Position numbers and translations under genes: made by a program. Source: Mayfieldus sp963772265 (GTDB lineage Bacteria; Actinomycetota; Thermoleophilia; Solirubrobacterales; 70-9). From it: 64,000 nt of DNA. How positions within the stretch are numbered: position 1 is the first letter of the stretch; each line of letters opens with the position of its first letter. The DNA is taken from NCBI GenBank assembly GCA_963772265.1, contig CAVYWS010000003.1, positions 124,001 to 188,000 on the forward strand, given 5' to 3'. The notes beneath the pieces are model-generated. The model was not told where the DNA came from and ran no database searches. It worked only from the letters and a program-made list of their open reading frames with translations. Shown here piece by piece: positions 19,103-28,093 of this stretch.

Positions 19103-20001
19103 TCAATGGCGGCGATGCTGCCGATGCTTTCCGTCGCGGGCGACCAGCTTGAGCGTTTCGACGGTGGTCTTGTCCCCGAACTCGCCCTGTTCGACCGAGG
19201 TGACGAGGGCGGTGGTTTCGCCGTGGCGGCTCAGCCTGCGTCGATCGCGCCGGGAGAGGCGTGCGGAGACGTCCTCCTTCTCGCCCTGGTCGATGCTGTA
19301 GTGCTTCTTCTTGCCTTGGCTCTTTGGGGAGTGCCCGATCCTCAGAGTGCCGGCGCAGGGAGCCGTCAGCGAGGCGGGGCAGCGGAGGCGCACGGCCGCG
19401 CGGCCGTCGGTCCCGACGTGCACCGAATGCCGGGAGATGACGACGTTTTGCCCCTCGTTGATGGCACCCACCGTGATGGTCTCGCAACCCGCTCCGAAAA
19501 GCGAGAGACCAAGAAGGCCGGCAACGTGGGCGGCGTCCAGGAGGTCCATATCGAGCGTATCCGTTCCCGATCCACAGCGGAAGAAAGTGTTGTCCAGTTC
19601 GCCGTCGCGGGCCTGGAGTTGGTCGTTGCCGGAGCCTCCCTGCAGGCCCGCGTCGAAGCCGGGCCCTCCGATGAGGATGTCCTTGCCGTCGCCTCCTTCG
19701 AGGTGGTCAAAGCCAAGATCTCCAACGAGGACGTCGTTTCCGTTGCCCCCCTCGACCGTGTCATCCCCGTCGCCTCCGCGGAAGCGTGTCGTTGCCGTCT
19801 CCGCCGGTCTAACCGATCCCCGCCGCCCAGCCCGAGCATCGTGTCTGCACCCGGTGAACCGCACATGCGGTCGTGGTTCGCAATGTCTGTCGCCGTGCCC
19901 GTGGTCGTGCAGGGCTCAGCATGCGCGCGAGAGGCCGCTATCAGCGCGATCGCAAGGGCGGCGCACAGACCTGCAATCGCAGTGTTGCGAATCGTCAGCA
20001 T
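19103..20001 (-). CDS. secreted RTX-like calcium-binding repeat protein (frameshifted)
   Basis: A signal peptide (LCAALAIALIAASRAHA) begins just after ATG 20001; an in-frame upstream start at 20034 is possible. Then come CGSPGADTMLGLGGGD and, after shifts near 19810, a run of glycine-aspartate nonapeptides (GGDGDDTVEGGNGNDVL, FDHLEGGDGKDILIGGPGF), the hemolysin-type Ca2+-binding RTX motif that folds into a beta-roll. The C-terminal third (VVISRHSVHVGTDGRAAVRL, ALVTSVEQGEFGD) is beta-rich and typical of Thermoleophilia secreted proteins. It is the first gene of the three-gene surface operon. Function beyond Ca2+-dependent folding is unknown. Confidence 0.65.
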
Positions 20002-20047
20002 CGCCGCGATGAATACCAGCGGGGTGTCACGCAATCCTCACGCCGGT

Positions 20048-23000
20048 TCAGGCGCCGGCCAGGATACGGCGCTGGAGCGCGAGCGTCTCGGCCTCGGGCT
20101 CGATTCCGAGCTGCTCGACGAGGGCACGGCGGCAGTTGAGGAACTGCCGCAGCGCCGCCCCGCGCCGCCCCGCCGAGGCGTAGGCGCCCATCAGCAGCCG
20201 CTGGGCGTGCTCATCCAGCGGGTCGAGGTCGACGAGCGCCCTCGCCGCCCGAGCCGCCGCGGCGTGATCCCCTCGCCTGGCTGTGGGCCTCGGCGAGCGC
20301 CGCCAAGCACGTCGGCGTGGAGCGAGCTCAGCCGCTCGCGCCAGCTCGCCGCCCAGTCGGAGAAGCGCTCCTCCGGCAGCGGCTGGCCGGCCCAGAGTAG
20401 GGATGCCGCCTCCAGCGCCGCGATCCGCTCCGGCCCGGCGGTTGCGAGCGCCCGGCGCGCCGCCGTCTCGAAGGCGCCGGCGTCGCGACGGTCCCCGTCG
20501 TGCAGCGTGAGCGCGTAGGCGCGCTCCGTTGCGGCCCGCAACCGTGTTCTCCTCCCAGGGCAGATCGAGAACGGCGCGCGGGCGCTCGAGATCGCGGTCT
20601 GGAGCCCGCGGCGGGCGGAGGCCGGCGGCCGGTCGGGCCAGAAGGCCTCGAACAGCTCGTCCTCGGGCACGAGCTCGCCGCCGCGCAAGAGCAGGAACCG
20701 CACGACGCGCTCGGCCACCTTGCGCTCCCAGCAGGCCCCCGTCCACCGCGTAGGCCCCGCGGCGGATCTCGAAGCCGCCCGAGGGTCCTGAACGCGAGTC
20801 AAGGCGGATTCCGCTCGAGGCGCTCCCGCAGCGACTTCGATCCGGGAGCCCGTGGCTCCCGCCGAACCGCTCGGCGGCGAGCGCCTCCGGGCGGCCCGCC
20901 GCGGCGGCGGCGGCGAGCGCGGCCGCGCGCACGGCTGCGCTGCGGGTGCTGGGCCAGCGCCACGGTCTGCGGGCCGCCCGGGAAGGCCGCATCGAGCGCC
21001 GCGACGCCGGGCGCCGCGTCCAGCGCCCCCGCTTCCAGCGCGCCCCAGAGCACCTCCTCGATCTGCGGCCATTCGCTGCGCAGGAAAAACCGCGCCATAT
21101 CGCCGGCCTCCGCGAATGCGGCGGCAAGCGCTGCGTAGACCGGCCGCCTCGTCGCCCGGCCGATGCATGACGCAGGCGAGGGCGGTGCGAGTGCGCGCGT
21201 GCGACTCGCCCGGCCCAAGGGCTGCAAGCACGCCTTCAAGCGCGGCTTGCGCGCCGCGGCCGGCTGGCCTGCGGCGCAGAGGGCCGGTGCGAGCACCGCC
21301 AGCCACGCGGACGCGGTCGAAGGCGGGCATCCGATTCGCCTCCTCCAGCGCGGCCCGGGCCTCCGCGAGCGGTGGCGGTCCGGTCCCCGCTCCGCCCGGC
21401 GAGCAGTGCGCGGGCGACGTGCTTGTCGCAGCCCGCCCACGAGGACCAGTGTGCGATCGACGCGCTCGACCTGGACCGTCGCTTCGGCACGCCGATACGC
21501 GCTGGGCCAGCATCGTCGCGCCCGCGAGCCGGGCCCCCGCCCCGATAAAGCCGGCGAGCCCGGTGCGCTGCGCGGCCGCTAGCAGGTGCGTCGAAGGCCT
21601 TGAGCGCCTGCTCGAGCTCGCCGCGCGCCTCGTGAACCGCCATCTTGGACGCCAGGACGTAGGGGAGCCGGTTGAAGATGTCGGTGGCCTCCCAGCGTCT
21701 CGACCCCCTGGTCGATGTGCTCCAGCGCCTCGTCGAGCTGGCCCGCCCGGCAGCTCGCGGTAGTGGGCCTCGAAGGCGGCGAGCCCCGGGGCGAGCAGCT
21801 CGCGTCCGCTGGGACGGCTCGAGTGCGACTTCGATGGTTTTCTCGGACCCCGTGCACGGCCGAGGCGCGCCAGCAGGGCGGCGTGCGTGAGCGCGCAGAA
21901 GACGGCGGCAGGCCCGGCCTCCGGGCCCGCATCTTCGGCGCCAGCGCACGCCGTCGGCGGCCGCCTCGAGGTCGAGCGCCGCTATGTGGGCATCGGTGAG
22001 CGCGAAGCGGGCGGCCCAGAGCAGCGCCTCCGGTGCGTTCCTCCCCCTCCAGCTCGGCGACCCTGGCCTGGCACTGCGCGACCGCGGTGTCGAAATCCCC
22101 CGCCCCCATCGCCAGGGCGGCCGGCGAGCAGGCGCAGCACCGGGTCGCTCGCGATAGCTCCGCGGGAAGCCGATCGAGCCAGCCTTCAACCGTCTCGGGG
22201 GCCGTCCCCGCCAGCCCGATGCCATGTCCCGCAATCGCGTCGGCGGCTGAGTCGAAGTCACCAGCCGCCAGCCAGTGCCCGATTGCCTCCGGCACTTGCC
22301 CGCCCGATACCAGAGCGCCCGCCACGCGCCGATGTAAGGTCGGATAGCTCCCCCGCGTCCCGCTCCTCGGCCAGACGGGCGCGTAAGAACTCGCGCAACA
22401 GCGGGTGGAGCGCGTACGAATCGCCGAGCGGGCGCACGAACACTCCGGCCGCCTCGACCTCGCTCGCGGAACGACTGGGGAAGGCCGAGCGCCCCCCTCC
22501 AGCTCGGGATCGAGCTCTCGGCGACGCTCGCGTCGAGCAGCCGATCCCTGAAGCTCCGGCTCGAGTCCGTCGAAGACCTCCTCGGCGAGGTACCCGAAGA
22601 TCGCCTCGCTGCCCCGCGCCGGGAGCTGCTCGGAGCCGGACCCCGCCGCCGCGGCCAGCGCCACACCCAGGGGCCACCCCTCGGTGGCCGCGAACAACCC
22701 CTCGACCTCGTCGCTGGACGGCTCCTGGCCGCGCACCAGCCGCAGGTATGCGGCGCACTCCGCCGGTGAGAAGGTCAGGTCGGCCGGGCCCAGCTCACTG
22801 ATGCCACCCGTCGCTTTCCACCGCGCCAGCTTGAGCCCGAGGGACCGCCGCGAGCAGATCCCCACCCGAAGCACATCGGCGCCGCCCGCCAGCAGCAGTA
22901 TCCAGGATCTCGATGGAGGCGGAACCCTCTATCTGCTCGGCGTCATCGACCGCGAGGACAAGCGGCTCGACCAGCAGCAGCTCGAGGTCCTCCACAAGAC

Positions 23001-23313
23001 TCTGCGCCACCGCGTGCACGTCGAGCGGCTCGATCGCGCCGGCCAGCCGCTCCGCGTGATCCTCGGCCACGCCCGGGAGCTGCGATCGGACGCCTTGCAC
23101 CAATCGCGTCACGAACCGGCCCGGGTCGCGGTCGGCAGCGGTTGCGCGCAGCCAGACCGCCGGTCTTCCCCACCGGGCCAGCGCCTGCTCGAGCGCCGTC
23201 GTCTTGCCGAAGCCGGCGTCGCCCACCAGGATCACCGACCCGTGGTCCAGCCCGTCCATCAACCGCCGGATTAGCTCCGGACGGTCGATGCGAGTCTGGG
23301 TCACGACGGTCAT
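20048..23313 (-). pseudogene. STAND/MalT-like regulator with C-terminal SARP/BTAD domain, heavily frameshifted
   Basis: From ATG 23313 the product begins RPELIRRLMDGLDHG and has a P-loop (VGDAGFGKTTAL) and Walker B (LVLAVDDAEQIEG), the STAND ATPase type of MalT. MalT-like helical segments (LHPLLREFLRARLAEE, AIGHWLAAGDFDSAADAI) and degraded TPR-type repeats follow. Near 20800-20560 is a winged-helix (VAERVVRFLLLRGGEL) and at the C-terminus a BTAD domain (LDPLDEHAQRLLMGAY, LGIEPEAETLALQRRIL). DNA-binding at the C-terminus reverses the AfsR order. At least ten frame changes occur in 3.2 kb, so no full product can be made as written. Cytoplasmic transcription activator by family. Confidence 0.6.
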
Positions 23314-23455
23314 CGCGCAGCGGGCACCGTCGCTATGCAGGCTGGCGGGCCGGGCATCTCCCTCGGACGAGCCCCGGGTCAGTCTGATGCTCCGGCGAGC
23401 ACCCGGCAACCCTGAAATTGGGATCTGCTGCCGTACAAGCCCTGCGGGGGGGAGA

Positions 23456-23474
23456 TGTACGCAATCGTGTACAC
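23456..23474. promoter_or_regulatory. likely autoregulatory operator of the toxin-antitoxin pair
   Basis: A TGTAC half-site at 23456-23460 precedes a perfect palindrome GTGTACAC at 23467-23474, six bases before the antitoxin ATG. TACACT at 23470-23475 resembles a -10 box, which would put transcription start at or near the ATG, a leaderless arrangement common in actinobacteria. Phd/YefM antitoxins typically bind short palindromes at such positions. Assignment is by pattern only. Confidence 0.45.
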
Positions 23475-23480
23475 TGCGGC

Positions 23481-23765
23481 ATGGCCAAGATCGTCCCCGT
23501 CCGCGAGTTCCGGAGCAACCTCGGCCGGCTGCTGAGCGACGTCGCCGATCGCCGTGACCATGTGCTCGTGACCCGCAACGGCACACCGGCTGCCGTGCTC
23601 GTCCCGATCGACGAGTATGAGGCGCTTGAGGAGACTGCCGAGATCCTCTCCGATCCCGATGCGCTCACCGCGCTCGAGGCCGGCTTGGCGGAACTCTCGC
23701 GAGAGGAGACGGTCCCGCTCGAGGACCTTCGCCGTGAGTTGGCCGAGCGCCGGGCGAGCCGCTGA
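23481..23765 (+). CDS. type II antitoxin, Phd/YefM family
   Basis: An intact 94-residue protein starting MAKIVPVREFRSNLGRLLSD. This is the Phd/YefM fold: an N-terminal DNA-binding strand-helix, then VTRNGTPAAVLVPIDEYEAL, and a disordered acidic C-terminal tail (LSREETVPLEDLRRELAER) that would wrap the toxin. Family role: neutralise the RelE-type toxin and repress the operon. It is followed after three bases by the toxin gene. The pair sits between the broken regulator and repeat copy B, a usual position for stabilising modules at the edge of accessory DNA. Confidence 0.85.
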   Translation: MAKIVPVREFRSNLGRLLSDVADRRDHVLVTRNGTPAAVLVPIDEYEALEETAEILSDPDALTALEAGLAELSREETVPLEDLRRELAERRASR

Positions 23766-23768
23766 CCG

Positions 23769-24032
23769 GTGGCCCGCGTCGTCCTGGCGCGGCGCGCCCG
23801 AGGGGAGCTGCTCGAGCTCGACTGGCCACTGATCGACGCCATCGAGGACGCGCTTGGGATGCTTGAGCGCGATCCGCACGCGGGCCACGCCCTTCGCGGT
23901 CGACTCCAGGGACTACGGTCTCTTCGCGTCGGCACCTACCGGATCATCTACCAGGTGACCGACGCAGGGAAGACCGTCCGCATCGCGGCGATCCGCCACC
24001 GCTCCATTGCATACCGCAGCGACCCGCGCTGA
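23769..24032 (+). CDS. type II toxin, RelE/ParE family
   Basis: An intact 87-residue protein from GTG 23769, three bases after the antitoxin stop. It has the RelE/ParE layout: an N-terminal strand VVLARRARGELLEL, two helices (LIDAIEDALGMLERDP), then the core sheet with LRGRLQGLRSLRVGTYRIIYQV and the C-terminal strand VRIAAIRHRSIAYRS. Basic Arg residues and Tyr in the last strands are those used by RelE-type mRNA interferases. A ribosome-dependent nuclease is the likely activity; a ParE-like gyrase poison is the alternative. It ends 26 bases before repeat copy B. Confidence 0.85.
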   Translation: MARVVLARRARGELLELDWPLIDAIEDALGMLERDPHAGHALRGRLQGLRSLRVGTYRIIYQVTDAGKTVRIAAIRHRSIAYRSDPR

Positions 24033-24057
24033 TCGTCAGCGCCATCGCACGACCCTC

Positions 24058-24238
24058 CGGCGGAGGCACAACGGACAGCATCAGACCGGGCACTGGCGAT
24101 CATGCCCGGTCATCGTCCACGTCATCGAAGAGCTTCATTTGCAGCGGGTTCGTGTCCTTGTGAGATACCGCCGGCCCGCCCGTTCCATATCCCGGTCTCA
24201 TGAAGGAGATCCTCGGAAAGCAGCTGGGGCTGTAGGGA
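24058..24238. repeat. dispersed repeat copy B: 33-codon ORF plus acyl-CoA dehydrogenase 3' tail
   Basis: This is the same structure and orientation as copy A, offset by 9,211 bp. The tail at 24200-24235 encodes MKEILGKQLGL plus stop, with one amino-acid and one silent difference from copy A. The CGGACACA-like repeats at the left are degenerate here. The repeat ends six bases before the convergent DUF899 stop codon. With copy A it brackets the accessory block. Confidence 0.65.
24100..24201 (-). CDS. possible 33-residue small protein in repeat copy B
   Basis: ATG 24201 to TGA 24100. It begins MRPGYGTG and carries K15-D16-T17-N18-P19-L20-Q21, M22-K23-L24-F25-D26-D27 and a very acidic end (V28 D D D R A33). 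Its length is identical to the copy A ORF and the alignment is gapless. AGGA lies eight bases before the ATG, within the antisense of the dehydrogenase tail. No known family recognised. Confidence 0.35.
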   Translation of the reverse strand: MRPGYGTGGPAVSHKDTNPLQMKLFDDVDDDRA

Positions 24239-24243
24239 CCAGC

Positions 24244-24981
24244 TCAGTCCGGGTACTCGTCCTTGCGCCAGATGCGTGGGTCGTCGGGCTGGGGCTTCGG
24301 CGTCCGGTCGAGCAGGAAACTGTGGTAGGGCGCGACGAACGGGTCGGGTGCCACCACCGTGTAGGTGTGGTAGACGGTCCCGTTTTCGCGCGCGAAGGCG
24401 ATCCAGCTCGGCGCCTCGCGCAGGCCGTCCTTGAGCTCGGCGCCGACCTGCTCTGACCACTCCACGAGCCACTCGGGCGGGTTGTCGACCATCTCCTGGA
24501 CCTCGGGGACCTGCTGAGCCTGCTCCTCGGTCATCGCGAGGTTGAAGTCCCATGGGAAGTCGGTTTCGTAGGTGGAGACGTAGGGGAACTGCCAGCCCAT
24601 CCGCTGCTTGTAGGCGGCCAGCCGGTCGATTGGCGCCCGCGAGAAGCAGATCAGCGTCACGTCGGCGTGGTTCAGGTGCACGAGCGTGCCGTCGAGCTCG
24701 TCCCCGAGGCTGGTGCAGCCGGGGCAGGCTCCGACCGTGTAATCGGGGCCGTACATGATGTTGTAGGCGAGCAGCTGCGAGCGCCCGTCGAAGAGCTCGG
24801 CGAGGGTCTTCTTACCGTCCTCGGTGTCGAACTCGTACTCCTTCTCGACCGGGACCCAGGGGAGATCGCGGCGCTTCCCCTTGATCTCCTCGTTTCGCTC
24901 CGCCTGCTCGGCCTCGAGCTTCGCAAGCTCCTCCCGGGCCGCCTGCCATTCCTCTCGCGTTCCGATCTTGTGCTCAGGCAT
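24244..24981 (-). CDS. DUF899 family thioredoxin-like protein
   Basis: An intact 245-residue protein with a clear AGGAGGG ribosome site. The DUF899 signatures are present: N-terminal EEWQAAREELAKLEAE helix, RRDLPWVPVEKEYEF, YNIMYGPDYTVGACPGCTS with the redox-like C86-P-G-C89, then HADVTLICFSRAPIDRLAAY and WDFNLAMTEE, ending in FVAPYHSFLLDRTPKP. The family adopts a thioredoxin fold and is annotated as a possible dithiol-disulfide oxidoreductase; the physiological partner is unknown. No signal peptide, so cytoplasmic. Its stop lies immediately beside repeat copy B, on the far side from the accessory block. Confidence 0.85.
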   Translation of the reverse strand: MPEHKIGTREEWQAAREELAKLEAEQAERNEEIKGKRRDLPWVPVEKEYEFDTEDGKKTLAELFDGRSQLLAYNIMYGPDYTVGACPGCTSLGDELDGTLVHLNHADVTLICFSRAPIDRLAAYKQRMGWQFPYVSTYETDFPWDFNLAMTEEQAQQVPEVQEMVDNPPEWLVEWSEQVGAELKDGLREAPSWIAFARENGTVYHTYTVVAPDPFVAPYHSFLLDRTPKPQPDDPRIWRKDEYPD

Positions 24982-25081
24982 TTCACTCCCTCCTGGTGTG
25001 CTTGGCCGCTCGGCGGGTCGAATCCATGAATGGACCGGACGCTACCGGGCTCACGAATGAGACCCGCGCCGATGCGAAAAC

Positions 25082-25724
25082 TCATCGCCCGGGCTTGTGC
25101 GCGCGCAGGCGCTCGACGATCCCAAGCTTGGAGCGAATCACTTCGTCGATCTCGAACCCGGCCTCGGGCAGGTAGTCGAGCGGCTGGCGCAGGAGATGAT
25201 CCGCCTCGAAGCGGAGGCTGAGCGGCTCGAGCAGTCTCTGGCCGGCGCGAACGGCGCGCCGATCGCTGCGCACGTGTTCGAGCATCAGCAGCCGTCCCCC
25301 GGGCCGTAGCACCCGCAGCGCTTCGGCTGCGGCGCGATTCGTATCCGGGATCGTGCAGAAGCCGAGGGTGCAGGTGACCGTGTCAAAGCTTTCGTCTTCG
25401 AACGACAGCTCCTGAGCATCGCCGAGGCGCAGGTCCGCCGGGTGGCCGAGCTGCCGCGCGCGCTCCTGAGCCAAGGCGAGCATCTCCGGGCTGAGCTCGA
25501 TCCCGGTGACCTCCACCTCCTGGGGATAGAAGGGCAGGTTGCGAGCGGTTCCGCAGGCGAGCTCCAGAACCTTGCCCCGTGCCTGGGAGCAAACCCAGGC
25601 GCGGCCGCCGGCAAACAGGATCCGCTCGAAAAGGGAAATCTGCCTGTCATAGCCGCCCGCGTGCTTGTCGTGGACCCGCCGCACGCGCGCGGTCTCCTCT
25701 TGCATCGCCGGATCAGTCGTCGCC
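25082..25724 (-). CDS. class I SAM-dependent methyltransferase
   Basis: An intact 213-residue protein starting MATTDPAMQEE. Motif I is VLELACGTARN, followed by the acidic loop EVTGIELSPEMLALAQERA, motif II SFDTVTCTLGFCTIPDT, and motif III LRVLRPGGRLLMLEHVRSD. The profile is closest to the UbiE/phospholipid N-methyltransferase-like group, where a small lipid or quinone is methylated. The substrate is not determinable. The frame is open upstream into the neighbouring DUF4389 gene, but MATTDPAMQ is the sensible start for this family. It is transcribed in the same direction as, and probably with, the DUF4389 membrane protein. Confidence 0.8.
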
Positions 25725-25770
25725 ATCGCAAGCGACAGCTTGCCAGGAACAGCCAGCCCAAGGCCTTGGC

Positions 25771-26482
25771 TCAGGGAGCGAGGCGGAAGGGCGGGTACTT
25801 GTCTGTGACCAGGGTCAGGGCGTAACCGACGACGCGGTTGTGCCAGCGGATCACGCCCTCGACGAACTCGAAGACGCCGCGCGGATAGGTGCCGGTGAAG
25901 AGGATCGCGAACCAGGCGAAGATCACCGCGAAGAAGGCGCCGATGTAGAGGAAGATCAGGACGATGTAGTGCGGGATCGCCAGCAGCCACTTGACCAGCG
26001 GCATCCCGCGGTCGATGTCGACCTTCGCGTCCGGATAGGGGAAGTCGAGGTGCACCGACTGCTGCTCGTCGGTCGAGGGATAGCGATCGTCCATCAGGGC
26101 GAGGTAGATCCCGATCCGGTTGCGCGAAACGCAGCAGCTGCAGGTTCCAGTCGTACCACCAGCGCGGATATTTCTGGCGGAAGACGATCATCAGCAGGGT
26201 CGGCAGGAACAACACGCCCGCGCCGACCCCTGAGGCCTGTCCGCTCCAATACCCCGGGCCACTGCCGGTTCCGAAGGTCTCCCCGACCAGGAGCGCGCTG
26301 ACGATCAGGATCGGTATCGCGGCAAAGATCCGGAAACCGGTGCTGACCCGGTTCAGCTTGCGGTCCGGATAGTCGACCGAGAAGGTGACCGGGTAGTCGG
26401 AGACGCCCCCTGGCGAGGGGGCTGCGGGCGGAACCTGCTCTGAGCCTTCCATGTCCGCCGCATTCGGCGCAACCGCGGGCAT
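25771..26482 (-). CDS. DUF4389 membrane protein (one frameshift)
   Basis: The N-terminus is Pro/Ala-rich, then DYPVTFSVDYPDRKLNRVST leads into hydrophobic segments (IFAAIPILIVSALLVG, VGAGVLFLPTLLMIV). After a shift near 26125 there is another similar unit (LDFPYPDAKVDIDRGMPLVK, WLLAIPHYIVLIFLYIGAFF, VIFAWFAILFTGTYP, FEFVEGVIRWHNRVVGYAL). This doubled arrangement is usual for DUF4389, an integral membrane family of unknown function common in actinobacteria. About 236 residues with four to five membrane spans. ATG 26482 is chosen; 26452 is possible. It is divergent from the SDR gene. Confidence 0.75.
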
Positions 26483-26571
26483 TCCTGCGACATCGCTTGC
26501 GGCGCCGGCGGATCCCGCCTACCGATAGCGTTCCCGCCGCTCACACACCCCGGAAGGAGAACGCACAGAGA

Positions 26572-27402
26572 ATGGGACTACTTGACGGCAAGAGCGCGAT
26601 CGTGACCGGATCGGCGCGTGGCATCGGCCGGGCCACAGCGGAGCGGTTCGTCAGCGAGGGCGCCAAGGTGCTGATCAACGACCTCGATGCCGACGTCGCC
26701 GAGGAGGCTTCGAACGAGATCGACGGCGAGACCGCGGTGCACGCCGGCGACCTGACCGAGGAGGGCGCGGCCGACAAGCTGGTCGAAGCGGCCCTCGAGG
26801 CCTTCGGAACCGTCGACATCGCGGTCAACAACGCCGGCTACACCTGGGACGGGGTCGTGCACCGGATGGAGGACCGCCAGTTCCAGGCGATGCTCGACAT
26901 CCACACGATCGTCCCCTTCCGGGTCGCCCGCGCTCTCGCCCCGCACTGGCGCGAGGCCGCCAAGGCGGAGGCGGCGGAGGGCAACGAGGTCTTCCGCAAG
27001 CTGATCAACGTCTCCTCGATCTCGGGGACGATGGGCAACGCCGGCCAGGCCAACTACTCATCGGCCAAGGCAGGGGTGGTCGGTCTGACCAAGACCCTGG
27101 CCAAGGAGTGGGGCCAGTTCAAGATCAACGTCAACGCGCTGGCCTTCGGCTTCGTCGAGACCCGCCTGACCGCCGCCAAGGAGGCGGGCGAGAAGATGAC
27201 CGCCCCCGGCGGCGAGGAAGTCGAGCTGGGCATCCCCGAGCAGATGCGGGCGATGGCCTCGGCGATCATCCCGCTCGGCCGCCCGGCCTCCCCCGAGGAG
27301 GCCTCGGCTCCGGTTCTGTTCCTCGCCTCGCCGCTCTCCAACTACGTCCACGGCCAGGTGATCAACGTGACCGGCGGCCAGTTCGGGGGAATGTACATCT
27401 AG
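26572..27402 (+). CDS. SDR-family 3-oxoacyl-ACP reductase-like oxidoreductase
   Basis: An intact 276-residue classical SDR. Cofactor motif TGSARGIG (12-19), NNAG (86-89), catalytic Ser149 in NVSSISG, Tyr162 and Lys166 in YSSAK, and a C-terminal GQVINVTGGQFGGMYI. An insertion after GEKMTAPGGEEVELGIPE extends the substrate lid. The profile matches FabG-like reductases and hydroxyacyl-CoA dehydrogenases; NADP(H)-dependent reduction of a 3-oxoacyl thioester is the family role. The ATG at 26572 follows GGAAGGAGAACG. Fifteen bases separate it from the next small gene, suggesting an operon. Confidence 0.85.
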   Translation: MGLLDGKSAIVTGSARGIGRATAERFVSEGAKVLINDLDADVAEEASNEIDGETAVHAGDLTEEGAADKLVEAALEAFGTVDIAVNNAGYTWDGVVHRMEDRQFQAMLDIHTIVPFRVARALAPHWREAAKAEAAEGNEVFRKLINVSSISGTMGNAGQANYSSAKAGVVGLTKTLAKEWGQFKINVNALAFGFVETRLTAAKEAGEKMTAPGGEEVELGIPEQMRAMASAIIPLGRPASPEEASAPVLFLASPLSNYVHGQVINVTGGQFGGMYI

Positions 27403-27416
27403 GGAGGAGGCTCCAG

Positions 27417-27680
27417 ATGGCAATCAAGCTCCATCGCTGTTCAGCGACCTGGGTGAAGCTCAGCGGCCATCCCTGCTGGAAGGTGCAGAAGGCACTCGAC
27501 GAGGCGGGGGTCGAATACGAGCTCGTCAGTCACCCGATGCGGCGCAGCAAGCGAACCGAGGTCGAGGAGAAGACCGGTCAGAAGGCGCTGCCCGCGATCG
27601 AGTTCGAGGACGGGCGCTGGCTGCGCGAGGACTCGGGCAAGCTCGCCGCCCGGATCAGGGAGGGGCGGCTAGAGGATTAG
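27417..27680 (+). CDS. glutaredoxin/glutathione S-transferase N-terminal-like small protein
   Basis: An intact 87-residue single-domain thioredoxin-fold protein with GGGAGGAGG before ATG 27417. It reads KLHRCSATWVKLSGHPCWKV, then a helix QKALDEAGVEYELVSHP and the cis-Pro strand ALPAIEFEDGRWLREDSGKL, as in GST N-terminal domains. The likely redox or ligand cysteine is in HPCWK; the second Cys of a CxxC is absent. The substrate is unknown. It follows the SDR gene and ends by overlapping the convergent SnoaL-like gene by four bases. Confidence 0.75.
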   Translation: MAIKLHRCSATWVKLSGHPCWKVQKALDEAGVEYELVSHPMRRSKRTEVEEKTGQKALPAIEFEDGRWLREDSGKLAARIREGRLED

Positions 27681-28090
27681 CCGCCGAGGGCGGCGCGCGC
27701 TGCCTGCTCGTCGTAGAACTCGCGGTAGCGGCAAACCTTGCCGTCGCGAAGGGTGAAGATCAGATAGATGCGGGCGCCGACACTGGCACCGCCGTGCCCG
27801 CGTGCCTTCTCGTCGGCGACGACGAAGACGTCGTCGCCGTGGTCCTCGTAATCCAGCGGCTCCGCGTCGTACTCCTGCCACTGGTCGAGCCAGCGATTGA
27901 AGGCTTCCAGCACGCCGTCGTGGCCGTGGAAGGTGCGGGCGTCGACCCGTTCCGGCGTCTCGACGAACTCGATGTCGGGCGTGCATAACTGCGGCACGAC
28001 CGCCGGCAGCATCTCGCGAATCGCTTCGCTGTCGCCGCCCTCGAAGCCGGTGAGTATGCCCTTGATCAGCTCGACGTTTTCAGAAGACAC
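27677..28090 (-). CDS. SnoaL-like/NTF2-like protein
   Basis: An intact 137-residue protein: SSENVELIKGILTGFEGGD, AVVPQLCTPDIEFVETPERV, FHGHDGVLEAFNRWLDQW, DDVFVVADEKARGHGGASVG and ARIYLIFTLRDGKVCRYREF. This is the standard SnoaL-like domain, an alpha+beta barrel of unknown ligand in most actinobacterial members. It starts three bases before the end of the PECR-like SDR and is co-directional with it. It is the fourth NTF2-like gene in the window and has the cleanest sequence. Confidence 0.8.
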   Translation of the reverse strand: MSSENVELIKGILTGFEGGDSEAIREMLPAVVPQLCTPDIEFVETPERVDARTFHGHDGVLEAFNRWLDQWQEYDAEPLDYEDHGDDVFVVADEKARGHGGASVGARIYLIFTLRDGKVCRYREFYDEQAARAALGG

Positions 28091-28093
28091 AGC

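Noticed and set aside
25082..26482. A DUF4389-methyltransferase fusion protein
   Set aside because: The joining sequence is a frame artefact of the DUF4389 frameshift near 26125; each part is complete with its own start and stop.
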